DNA of 64,000 nucleotides from NCBI RefSeq assembly GCF_037038585.1, contig NC_092524.1, forward strand, positions 46,027,001 to 46,091,000, given 5' to 3'. The DNA is from Patagioenas fasciata. Its lineage: Eukaryota; Chordata; Aves; Columbiformes; Columbidae. Positions within the stretch are counted from its first letter, which is position 1; each line of letters opens with the position of its first letter. Shown here in pieces: positions 1 to 13,000 of this stretch. The position numbers and the translations under genes are program-made. The notes under the pieces are model-generated. The model saw only the letters and a list, made by a program, of their open reading frames with translations. It was not told where the DNA came from and made no database searches.

Positions 1-555
1 TTTGTTGTGTTGTGTTGTATTGTTCATTTTTTTCCACTGGGCAAGACCTCCCAATTTCTTATGTCGATCTGATGTTGATTGCATTAAAGGGTTTCCAGGT
101 GATTCTGTTCTCTTGGAATTTTTCCAGTGACTTCCACAAAGAAGCTGGCCTTATCAATCCTTTTGTGTCTCACCAAGTTGCCGTCCTTTCAGACTTTTTC
201 AGCCTCCTCACAGACAGCAGGAATCTTTGCAGACAGCAGGAGTCTTTGAGAACAAAACTGTTGTAGACACTTTTGAACAGAGATAGGTCTGCTGGAGCTT
301 AAATTGGTAAGGTTATTTTGAAGGAGAAAATAAGTAGTATTTAAACCCTCACATAGTGAACAAACACCAGATTAATTCAGGCCACCAGTTCTTGAAATAC
401 TGTCCTCCTACCTGTAGCACCTTGATGGAGGTACTAGAAAATACTGATGATTTGATTACTGGTTGCCATTGTGCTTACTGACTTACAGAGGATGAGAGGA
501 GGTTAGATTACAGATCTACATTAAAAGTGCTTTCTGCATCTAGGTCTCTTCTCAG
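1..555 (+). other. YLPM1: YLPM1 intron, 3' part
   Basis: This stretch ends in a pyrimidine-rich tract and AG at 554-555 and shows no coding exon. It opens with a TGTTGT-type simple repeat and holds a 19-bp direct repeat at 211-248. An 84-codon open frame from position 12 resembles nothing I know. Confidence 0.7.
211..248. repeat. two-copy 19-bp tandem repeat
   Basis: Two near-identical 19-bp units (211-229 and 230-248), each starting CAGACAGCAGG and differing at one base, lie in the intron before the first YLPM1 exon of the window. Confidence 0.85.
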
Positions 556-1024
556 CTATCTTCAGAGGCACCAGTAGAAGCCCAAGCTATTAAACCTTCT
601 CCTGCTGTTATTATAAAGCCTCCCGTGTTGTTCAGACAGCCCACCCCTGTGACAAGACCAAGTGCCCCACTGACAAGGCCTGCTACACCTATGACAAGGC
701 CACATGCTCCAGTTTCTACTCCAACCACAACCCCGAGTCATGGTCAGTCTTTAAACCCATCACCTTCTGCTGTGGAACAGGAACGCTGGGATGAGGATTC
801 TTTCCACGGACTCTGGGACACAAATGAGGATAAAGGAGCAAATATGGAGTACGAGTTGTGTAAACAGGAGTCAATGATGCCTCCACCCATCTCCTCACCT
901 GTGAAAGTACCTGATATTCACACCTCTGTTCCGTCAGCCGTACCAATGTCCCTTCCTCCAGTTATTCCACCGGTTCCTAAAGCACCTGTAATTCAGCAAA
1001 CTGTAGATTATGGCCACGGGCGAG
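556..1024 (+). CDS. YLPM1: YLPM1 exon, proline-rich with TRP repeats
   Basis: The acceptor is CTTCTCAG before 556 and the donor is GTGGGT at 1025. The exon starts in phase 0 and ends one base into a codon. It encodes 156 low-complexity residues with three tandem heptads of the form (V/L/M)TRPxxP, then a Pro/Ser-rich stretch ending VDYGHGR, which matches the human protein. Confidence 0.93.
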
Positions 1025-4000
1025 GTGGGTATCAGAGTGTATTTGTTTGTTCTGTAATGGAGAACTAATTAGTCCTCCTAGCTTCTTTCTAAAGGAGCGT
1101 GCGACGCAAAGCATGCCACTCTGCACTTGACCTGTGGGCTACCTACGCTGTGATCTAACGCTAAGCAATGCTTAGCGTTAGTGTGTAACCTCCAACCTTG
1201 AGTTTAATGTTTTCTTCAGTGTTGGGCTATTTCATGTGAACTGAATGGTTATAGCCTTATCTGCTTCTGATGAACACCAACTGATGTGATCGCATCAGTG
1301 GTTTATATTTAGATTGATATTGATACTTGGATACCCTTAATCCCTTTGTAGCTGAGTATGGAAATAACTGTGCTAGAAAGTACTTCAGATTGTTAGAGTT
1401 CTTAAGTGTGACTTAGTAATTTATAGCTGAATGTGACTGGTGTTTGCATTATTAACATACTGCTTGATGAGTGTGAGGTACCCTCTAGACAGGGAGGGAG
1501 GAAAAGTCCTAGTTCTGATGGGCGTGCACACTAAACAGGCATTTAACATATAAACAGGAAAGGGCTCTGATTTTTAGTATTGGGCTTATCAAAGCTAAAA
1601 TTCAACACTATTTTTTAAAATATAATTAATTTCCCTCATTCTTTAACAGGAGCAAAATCATGTTGTAAATAAGTTTTTAAATTGTGTGTTGTCATTTAAA
1701 GAACATTTTTTCTCTCTCTAAGGTGCCATAACATGAATTGAAGTCATATCAATTCGATTAAGTAGATGTTTTAATAAAAGCTGTTGGAAATATTGTCACT
1801 GTTAGGAATCTAATCAATTAATATTCTTGGCATTACAGTAGTTCTATGAGTTATTGACTTTAACAGCATTTTAATGTTTATAATATTCTGACCATGCATG
1901 CTACCTGAAGTCACCAGAAAAGGCATAAGTCCCATTCTTAAGATAAAGTGGTACACATGCTTACACACACACTCACACACACACCTCACTTCAGACTTTG
2001 AAAACCATGGTGTTGTGTATTTATGTATAGCTCTTTTTGCATTATCCATTAAAAGAAAAATTAGTAAGTTATTCCAGTCACTTTTAATGCTGTTGGCAGA
2101 TTACTTTTCACGGCAGAGGAAAGGAAATGAAAGAGGGGTATTTTAAGACCTTAATTATTTTTTAAATTATTTTTAACCAGATATAACCACCAGTAAAGTG
2201 GAACAGATTCCATATGGGGAGAGGGTAACCCTGCGTCCAGAACCTCTACCGGAGAGGCAAACATTTCAAAAAGGTAGGGAGTGCTTGTCTAGTTGTCAGA
2301 CAGTTAGTTAGCTCTTAAGAAAAGTTGTAAGATACTAAAAGTTTTTTTTAAAGAGGCGCTTTATTTTCTTCAGAGGCCCATAAGAATAGCAGTTTATATT
2401 GTCAAGAGGAGTAATGCAGTCAGTGACCTAACCACTTTAAAAATTCAGTTTTGTTGCTTTAAGTAGGATTTCATGGTATAGTTGTCTGCTCCAGTTTGGG
2501 AAAGAGATTCACTGGCTGATTAAGTCCATTCTAGCCCTCGCATCATATGTTTCTGTATACTTTTCTTGCACTCTTGTTTGTTGCTTTTCCTTCAAAAATG
2601 ATAGAGAATTCAGAGTATGTTTTAGTTGTTTAGATTTCCATGGGTTTCTCCTTTTAGAGCACCCCAGTCGTTACAACAGAGAAAGAGATCGTGAGCCTTA
2701 TTTTGAACGTCCAGGTAATTCTAACACAGATCATCGAGATTTCAAGAGAGAGCGAGAATTGCACAGAGACCGTGGTTCTGTGGACTATGAAAGAGAGAGA
2801 TATGAGAAAGAGCGGCATCCCCGAGATGACAGGTACATTCTTTCAAAACGTTATTGAAATCAATACAGTTCTGGCTGTGTTGTGTATCAGGCTGCCCATT
2901 TTGCCGTTGAGGTACATGTTTATTTCTCTCTGGAATCCATAGTAGAAATACACAAAATACTCTTTTGACAGGGTTCTACCTACTACACCTTCAAGGACTC
3001 CATCTTATCGTGACAAGAAAGACCATCTCTCCTCTAGGCGGGGTGGTTTTGAGAGACCGCCATATGAACGAAAGACGGATCGTCCAGCATATGATCATGG
3101 GTCTTCCATGTTTGGAGGTAAAGTTCCTCAACCTTGAAGCCATGCTAGATTATGAAAAATATGGACTCCCAGAGGGGAAGATGAATTGGGAGATGATTAA
3201 TTGGTTTGCAGTATTTCCTCATTCAGAAAATGTAATTCAGAAAATTTTATTCGGGTGGTGTCGTGTAGTTTTGTTTCTCAGTGGTGATGATATCAGCAAC
3301 ACAACAGTTATATGCTCTGATAAAAAATGTCTTTGATTGCAATAGGTTCAAGATTATAAATTTTAATTATTTGGGGAGGACAAATCTGTGAATTTATCCT
3401 AAAATAATGAAGGAATGTTCAAATCAACTCAGCTGGGTATGAACATCTTAATTTTTTTATTTTACTGAACTAAGAAAATTCTTCTGTCCAAACACTGGAA
3501 TTTGAAGGTGATCGTAGAAATTACCCTGAGGAAAGGATTCCTATTTCTGCTCCAACAATTCCCCGTCAACCACCACCTGCTCCACGAGTGGAAAGGAAGC
3601 CAGAATCTAAAAATGTAGATGATATTTTGAAGCCACCAGGACGGGATAGCAGGCCAGAGAGGGTGAGTATGCAATCTGAAAGCAGCAATTTGGTTTCTGC
3701 AAGGTCTGTATTCAGATAAAATGCTCATGGGAACAAGCCTACATTTGAGGAAACTCTGGAAGTTCTCTTCATTCCTTTGCAAATGCCTACAGTGTTGTAG
3801 CATAGCTATTAGGAGTCCATGGGAGATGTAAACTTCCTGGGAATGCTAAGATGAAACTCCTATTAGTGGGTAATGATAATATATTTTAGACTCTTCTGAG
3901 ACCTTCACTTGGGTTTTTGATGTATTAGAGGAAAGACTTGGCTTGACTCGGAGATTCAGCAATTCACCATATAAATGAAGAAAGAACAAGATTCAGGCTT

Positions 4001-7000
4001 TAAAGCGTTTCATTCAGTTAGTTTTATCTGAACCAGATCTATAACATCTTACACAGTATAAGCTGCTGAGATTATTGATGTCATATACTCTTATTCTATA
4101 GAACTACTGCCATTCCTTACAACCTGATTGGTAAAATATACAGTAAGGCATGGTACTGGCTTTGCTTGATGATACGCAAAAAATGTGAGCCCAGAGCACA
4201 TAATTTTCTGGAAGAAAAATTTTGCAAAAGAGATTGTGTTAAATGTGGTACAGTATCCTACCATCTTACATGATCTTTGTTTCAGATTGTAATCATAATG
4301 AGAGGGTTGCCTGGCAGTGGAAAGACACATGTAGCAAAACTCATCAGGGTATGTAAACAGCCACTCACTGTGTAGTGCTGCTTGTCTTTTCCGTGCACTT
4401 TCTCTGCTGTTTGCTTCTGTTTGTCTGGAATTTCAGCCTGTTGTTATTTCACATTCCATGTCTTCATACAGAATGTGAATCCCCTCCACCCTCAGCAAGC
4501 ATGAGGGATACTGTTCTCCTTGTTTTGAATATGAAGTAGGGATCTGCACTTTGCCAAAAGTGTTTTGAAGACTCTCCATAGCAGAATGGAATTTTTATAG
4601 CAGGAGTATATGTTTTATTTTTGCTTTCTTCTCAGGATAAAGAAGTAGAGTGTGGAGGACCTGCGCCAAGGGTGCTCAGCCTAGATGACTATTTCATTAC
4701 TGAAGTGGAAAAAGAAGAGAGAGACCCAGATACAGGGAAAAAAGTGAAAAAGAAGGTACTTTTAATTCAGTTGCTTATCCTAACAAAGAAACAAGACATT
4801 CTGGAGCAACACAGTGGCGATTGGAGTTTCAGTCTATGGCTCTAGAAGAGTGCAGAGGTCTGTGGGCTTTTTTTCAAAAGAAGTCAATGTAACCTAAGAG
4901 CAGGATGGGCAAATTCTTAAAAGATGGCCTGGAAGATGTTTTTCTCATGCCAGTGTACTTTGTGGTCATGACGTTCAGCAGTCGAACATTAGTAACTTAA
5001 TAGGTGTCCTCCTTAAATGCTTTTGTCTTTGATAAAGGTGATGGAGTATGAATATGAAGCTGAAATGGAGGAGACCTATCGTACCAGCATGTTTAAAACT
5101 TTCAAAAAGACCTTGGATGATGGCTTCTTCCCCTTCATTATCCTTGATGCTATCAATGACAGAGTGCGACATTTTGAACAGTTTTGGAGTGCTGCAAAAA
5201 CCAAGGGATTTGAGGTAATGGCACCTAGAAAGTATTTGAACTTCTCAGTACTTGTATGCTGGTATTTCTGAACTTTTGAATGCAAAGTCCTTCCCACATT
5301 TGGGAAAAATGCTGTTGTCTACAGTTACAAATTTACCTTTCTTAGAATGTAGAGCTGCAGAGTGTATCATCAGGTAGAAAAAGAGTTCTAAAAATTGATT
5401 TACAATATTTTTATTGTCTTTCTAGGTGTACTTAGCTGAAATGAGTGCAGATAACCAGACATGTTCCAAGAGGAATATTCATGGACGCAAGCTAAAGGAC
5501 ATCAGCAGGGTAACTGTATACATCTGGAGTCAGAGGATTAATGATAGGTTTTGTTGTGCTTTCAGGCTTGCTGTTGTTGAAGAACTATTGGCTTCTTTTA
5601 TACATAATGCTTACCCTATTCCTCTAAGAAGAGCTGGTAGTTATTTCATGGGATTGATTTATATTACTTAACTACACATATTTCTTGTTTGTGATCAGAA
5701 AGCAATTTTCCAGTGAATCTGTTATATTTTCAGAGGTGCTTCATTTTTGTTTGTTTTTTTGTTAGATGTCTGATCACTGGGAGGCAGCACCACGTCACAT
5801 GATGCGCCTTGACATTCGTTCTCTGTTGCAGGATGCTGCTATTGAAGAGGTGAGAATCTGTGCTTGTTAAAATTACAAATTATGTAGATGTGTCTATACT
5901 GAAAATACAAAGCAGAGAAAGGTATGACCACAACAGAGCAGTTATACTTGGCACTGTAGAAAGCTATAAATACTGTCAGACAAGTGTATTCTGTTATTCT
6001 TATCAGTTACCCAAACGCAAAGGTACATGTTACTTTTTTTCACCATTTTGGAGCCCACACTTAGGCATTTTTGAGGAAGAGTTGAAGCTACTTTGCTCTT
6101 TAGCCACTGTTGAGTATCAATTAAAGAGGATGTTTGCTCAGCACTTTTTCCAGGTTACTGGATTAATTAGATTGTAATTTGAGGAAGTAATTTGATAAAA
6201 TAAATAAGTAAACAGACAAATTTGAGCTCTTTTGGTCCCTGCTTTGAGAAATACAGGCCTATAGCAGAGAATGAAAAAATAAATAACATGTAGCAGAAGA
6301 TTACACTTGATGTAGAAGTATGCTTCCTTTTTATTCTATTAGCAGTTTGTCATGACATGCATTGATACCAAAAAGTTGGCAAAAAGACTCCTTAACACTG
6401 TTTTGAAAGTGTTAAAAAGCAGGCACTATTAGGGACTGGCTATCTAAAATTTCAGCTTATGGATCTGACAGTAAAATTTTTTGCACAATTTGTTGTATTA
6501 CTGGCTTCTACTGAGCAGTTTTTAGGCCTGTGGTATCTCTGCTCATGCACCTCTCTACACAGGAATAGTTATAGGGTAGTTCCACAGGTATTTGCACACT
6601 GATTGGCATGTCATCTTTCTCTGGATTATTTCTCAAGTAAGTTATGGTTTTTATCCAATTATTTCTCAAGTAAGTTATGGTTTTTATCCAATCTCCTCCA
6701 TCTGAGAAGGGGATTCCAATTATGTCTATCCCCGTCTCTTTACTCACATACGCCGGCATATGCATGCAAATACAGCAATCACTTACATCTGTTCCTTAAG
6801 AGATATTTTGAACCAGCTTTAAATGGGTGTTCTTATCCCAAGGCCCTGTCCAAAAATCCCAACTCTCTAGAAAAATAGTGCCAATAATAAGATAATATCT
6901 CCCTTCCATTTTGGTAGTAAGACCCTCTTGGTGAATCGAAGCCTTAAGGGTGATATGTTCTCTGAGACCCCAGGGGTTTCTGCCCTTTTTACTCTTGAAT

Positions 7001-10000
7001 AAGGAACCCAAGATTTTACACCATTTAGCTTCAATGCTGTGAAAGTTGTCAGGAGCACTTGATGTGGTCCTTTTCTCTTAGACTGTGAAGGTTCAGGGTC
7101 CCAGTCCGTGAGATACACCCAGTAGCGTGGTTTGAGGTCGTGAGCTGGTACGTCGAGCCCAGTTGGCCTTGAGCCCACAACGACCTGCTGTAGATCCTGT
7201 AGAGTTTTACTCAAAGATATGAGATAGAGATTGAGGTCAACCCCCCCCCCTTAACATGCACGTCACCGGGGACGTGGTATTTGGTAAGGTCGCCCGTACA
7301 GTGGTTCATAGAGGCTGACTTGAAGGTTGCCCCTAGGTTGGATTCTTATTCTAAGTAGGGCTATTGGGAGGGCTTGCACCCAGGTCAGGGAAGTTTCTTG
7401 ACATATTTTACTTAACTGTATCTTGATAGTACAGTTGATTCATTCTACCTTGCCACTTGCCCGTGGCCAGTATGGAGTGTGTGATTCCCATTGTATCCTT
7501 AGGCCTCTACTCACTTGTTTTACCACATCCGCAGCAAAATGTGAGCCACGATCTGAGGACGTACCTAGAGGTACCCCAAACCTAGGAATAATTTGACTTA
7601 ATGAAATTCCAGTTATTTCTTTTGCCTGATTGGTGCAACAGCGGAAGGCTTCTGGCCATCCAGAAAAAGTATCAACTACTAGGACCAGTAGATATTTATA
7701 CCTGTCTTTTCTAGGCAATTCTGTGAAATCAGTCTGCCGGTGCTCTCCAGGTACATTTCCAGATTTTATAACTGCCATTACTACTTTATTAGCAGTATTT
7801 GGATTATTTCTTTTACAATTGCTGTACTTTTGTGCTGCTGTTTGTACAATCTGTGCCATTTTAGGTCCTATGATGGACTTTCATAAATGTTTTAACAGTT
7901 TTCCTGTACTCCAATGAGTGGCCTCATGTTCTCATTTTATTATTTGACATAGGATGGGCTCATGAACTGCAGCTTGCACAGTGAGAGTAATTGCCCATCC
8001 TCTATGTTCAAAATTTGTGCCCAGGATTTCAATTAACTGACAGTCTTTAGCCCCATATTCTCTTTTTTTCTCTTGACAGAGCTATTTCTCAAATTTCCTA
8101 TTTCAAATTTGGTCTTACCCACTTGGTGAGCTCTACAACGCATAATAGTGCCTTCAAGCAAGGTTAAAATTTGTTTGCTGTGCTTGATCGATGTCCTTTG
8201 AGCTGTCAATAGTTCTTTTTCTTTCCACATAGCTCCATGTGCGTGGACTACTCCAAATGCATATTTCGAGTTAGTCCAAATGTTCATCCGTTTTCCTTCA
8301 CTCAGTTCCAGGGCTTGAGTGAGTGCTATCAATTGTGTTTTGGGCTGGTACATCGGAGGGCAAGGCACCCGATTCAGTTACCTTATCCTGGGTAGTCACC
8401 GCATATCCTGTTCTCTGTATTGTGTTAATCTCTATGGTTATTATTCTTCTGCCATGATATTTAAATATACAAAATATAAAGGCTTGATAGAGATGTTCTT
8501 TGCAGAAGGAACCATTTCAATGGTGTTTAAATGACAAGTTTAAGAAATTTTTCTGATATTTCAAGTTTTGAAACATGATTTTGCAATAAGAAGTATCTTA
8601 GAGCTACTGGTAGCACAAAGAATGCATGTGAAAGAGCATAAACAATTGCTGCTTTCCCACACTGTTTGTCACTCTGTAGCTAGAAGGGAACCTGCTTCTG
8701 AGGGAAGCCAAAATGGAGCCAGTATTGAACGTTTTCTTTCCTCTTCTATTTGAACTTGGAATCTTCTACTTACTCTGCTAAAAAGATAATACTTAGAAGT
8801 CAAGCAGTGCCTTATAAGTCCATGCTTGTGATTTGGAACAGGTGGAGATGGAGGATTTTGATGCAAATATTGAAGACCAGAAAGAAGAAGTAAAGAAGGA
8901 TACAGCAGAGGAGGAAGAAAGTGAACTGGTAGGGGACACATCACCCATCTCTAACAAAATGTTTGTTAATGTGTCTGAGGGAGAATCTCAGTCTTATAAA
9001 TGCCAACAACCCATTGCCATACTTAGCACTTGGATCTTAATACATACCTTTCTAGTCATTTGCCTCTTAGACATTTCTAGGAGAACTTTAATGCTAAATC
9101 ACGTTATTCCTAGCTGAGGTTTTTTAAGAATCTGTGAGTACATGCCACAAACAACATTATCAGTGGAGCATGGCAACATGCCTCTTACAGCCATTTTCAA
9201 ATTGCAGTACACTATAGTGATGTCTTCCAGATTATCTAAGAATTACGCCAAATGGAGGGATGGGAAGAATGGGCAAAGATGAATTTAGCTTATTTCCTTT
9301 CACGTGTTTAGAGAACTCTTCTTGACTGTCACGGGTATGACAACAGTTATGAATACTTTGTCAGGGCTTGCTGACTTTGTCAGTAGGTATTTCCAAGTTG
9401 AAGGATTAGGTCTCTTGGATAAATTAAGGTTAGAGAATTGCCCTGAGGGCTGGCATTTTTAGGAATGTATTTAAAAGGCTATGGAAGGCTTCCTAATGTA
9501 ACTTCTTGGTATGTTTTGGAGCTGCAACTGGTTAGTGCTTGATGAGTTGAATGTGTCATACTGTGGTTCCCACAACGAAGCAGTTAAACTCCAATAAACA
9601 GGAAGTAACCAAAAATATCTTCAGACTAGCCAAGTCCTTTTTCTTGATGGACATTTACTGTTCCTCAAGAGTGGCAGTTTAGAAAGCAGCTGAAATACAG
9701 CATAAAAAAAAATAAAGCTTAGGTGGTGGTTTTCAATAAACGTCTGTTTTTTTGCAACATGACTCATTTATTCTCTTTACTAAATTATTCTTTGGCACAG
9801 AGTATAAGACTGCATGAAGTATGGTTAGGACTTTTCAAAGATGCATCCATGTTTACAAGAATATGGCTGCTAGTCTAATTTCTTGGAAATTAGCTATATC
9901 TAGGGATGAAAGTTGTCTTCAGCTTTTGAGACCTCTGCATAAATGTCTGTCTGTGTATGTGCGTGTTTATGGGCTCTGGGGAGTGTCTTAATGTACAGCA

Positions 10001-13000
10001 TGTATAACAACAGACCTTTTCTTTATGAGACAAGGAGAAAGCTTGGTGGTAAAAAATGCAAATTGTTAATAACTAAAAGTAATCTTAAGTATAAGGATGT
10101 TTTCTATTCAGATTCATAAGAGATGAAAAATAGCAAAGAATTATTTGCTGTGTGTGATTTCTGCTATTCATTCACATGGCTAATCTCAGAGAGAGCTATG
10201 TCAGACAGAACGGTGGAGCAGTACGGTGGGTTTGGTATCCATTGCCTTCTTGAGAGCAGTTGGTAAGGGTTCTTCAGTACATTTTGCTGCATTTAATCCT
10301 GAGGAAAAGGAGAGGTCTGAAGCTCCTGCCATCTGGCAGATGTCCTTGAAATATCCAGCTGTCTTGTACCAAAGCATGAAGTCTGAATCTTTTCTTATCC
10401 TATCTGAGGAATGAGATATTGTACAGATTCAGCACACAAGAGGCCATTTCACACCATCAAAGTCACTCTTTTGTTGCTATTTATCAACTCTCCCAGGGTT
10501 GCTTGTAGCATTCAGACGATTCTTACTTTTTTGTGCTTGATGGTATGAATTATTGATGCATTTCATGTAGTGTTCTCACCAGTGTATCACACCTCACTTT
10601 GTTGGATATGTGCTTCTAGCTGTGGTGTAAATTTCTGAGGACATTTTAATGTGCAACTTGGTTTGAAAGTATAAATATAAATATACATGAAGTTTATTTA
10701 TTTGTTACAAGGAAATATTGCAGCACAAACTGTCTTAGTTTGTCTTGATTACAGACTTGATTAAAAAGCAATACAATACAGAGATCTGATCATCTCAAGT
10801 CATTGATATATGCTTTATGGAAAAAAGGTCTGTCAAGGATTTTGGAAGAGCAATATTGAACATAATCAAAAGTAGTGTAGCTCTCTGGAATAGTACACTC
10901 TGATTTAGTAACCCTTAGCATTGACAAATATATGTATATGTTTACCACAGTGGAGGGAACCTATAAATAGAACAGGAAGGAAGTTAGTGTAGTAGAAGTG
11001 GTCTGTGAAGTGTTTGTTTTGTTGTTGCATTCTTCTAGAGCAGTTCTTTTCTCTCTTTATTAAAAATCATTCTTAAAATAATGAAATTCTCACAGGAGTT
11101 CCGTTTCACTGTATTAAGCTTTTACGTGATTGCAGAGAAACGTAAGTAGTTTTATACCAAATCTGAAAAACAGAAATGAGTTATAAGGGTATGCTTAGTA
11201 AGGATTTATTTGTCCATGAGTGTAAAATAAAAACATAACAATATGATATCCAAAATAAATACCTTTTTTTTCAAATTTAATGTCATTATGTTCATATACA
11301 AGGAATAAACTGACTAAAGATCATTACATGTAATACATATGGTGACATTATTTGTAGGGGAAAAGTGTTTTAAAAGAATAATGGAGTTAAGAGGGTTATT
11401 TTCAAATGGAAAATAATACTTAAATCTTAGTGATTCAGCAGATACTCTCATTTAAACTAAACTTAGTATTTTGTTTAGTTGTGGACTAACCAGTCATACA
11501 AGAATTTAGTGTGTCCCTCCAAAAGGATTATTCCGTGAATCTTGTGTGTAGTAAATCTGGGAATGTATTCTTAAAAGCTCATGACTATGGTAACTTTTTC
11601 ATTTGTATTTGTAAAGTTTTGAATGTTCTTTATGCCTGATAAGTTGTGTTGCAATAACTTTACCACCTGGGATAAGATAATATAGTAACTGTGCACCCAA
11701 CACCATCGCTGTCTGCTGGACTCATTCTGGAGTTCTGTGTTTGCAGAGGGCAGCGCTCTTGTAGCGACTTGCGAGAGCTACTAAAATCACTGAATGGGAA
11801 GTGGATGCAGAAGTTCTGAAATACAGAGTAATTTGTTTCCTTCATCTGATAACAAGAATTGTACCTTACAAAAAGAAATATCTTAAGCTCGCATTTTAAT
11901 GCTGTTTCCAGTTCAAAAGTGATATGCATGTGTGTCTCTCTCTAATCCTCCGAGCTTCTCTCTGTGTATGATTTAGGGTTACATTCCGAAAAGCAAATGG
12001 GAGATGGACACTTCTGAGGCAAAGCTAGGTGGGTATTTATTTTTTCCTGTTTCTTATAGTTGGTATCTGATGATGTTTGCAAAACCTGAATTTTCATTTT
12101 TGCTGTGCCTCCTTACCCAAGACAAAGAAATGTATTGCTATCACACGTCTCTGAAACTGCAAAAGCACCTATACAAAAAGGAATTTGTCTTCTGCCAGAG
12201 GCAAGGGAGTTATGACTTTCTAACCATCACTGGTTTATATACTCACTAATTGTTCTTCCATCTGGTCAAAGAAGGTATTTTGTCCTAAAATTCTACAAAA
12301 AGCAGTATTTCTATTGTTTATTCATCTCTTCTGTATTATAAAAAGCAAAGAGTCAACTTACATTGCACTGCATTCTTGTTCATACTGCACACCTTTTTTT
12401 CAAGCCTAAATGTCATCAGCAACTTCATACTTTCTTGGCAACATGCCTGCTAGCTAACTGTACTGAAGATGTTTCTCACTCTCCAAAATTGGCATGTGTG
12501 TGGACAAAATAGTGGCATGCTTTGAAGCTGGTTCTAAATGATTAAGTTCCAGTGTATCTTTCAACAGCTTAGGTATTAAAAAATAAAAGGTCATTATGCT
12601 TTTCAGTTTCCAGAAGAGTACTAGAATTCTTATTAATAGGATACAAAATGGACCTTCCAAGAGCACAAGGGTACTCTTTTTGCTGCATGTTTTGTTCTGT
12701 TTAGTGCTGCTGGTTCTCTTAGACATAAGCACTAATATCAGGTTTCTGTAAAAGTCAAAAGCAACTTTCAGGCTGAAATGCATGCACCAGGGCTGTGGTG
12801 GAAGGGTATACATATGGAAAGGGCTTTCTGGTAATTATGATCAGTTTCTTGGGTTTGTTTGTTTGTTCTTTTTTTACTGAACAGTAATGGTTCTAAGTGA
12901 AGATCTTAACAATGCAATCTTCATAAAACTCCTATTTTCTGTCATGTCTATGAGAAGTAACAAATATCTGAATTGGATGCAGCATGTCTTAACATTATGA

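Noticed and set aside
12-266. An 84-codon open frame at the left edge
   Set aside because: No homology was recognised and no splice sites fit. It lies in the intron before the first YLPM1 exon of the window.
444-480. TGATGA-like and CTGA-like boxes suggesting a C/D snoRNA
   Set aside because: The boxes are only about 35 nt apart, no terminal stem is present, and the C box does not fit the consensus.
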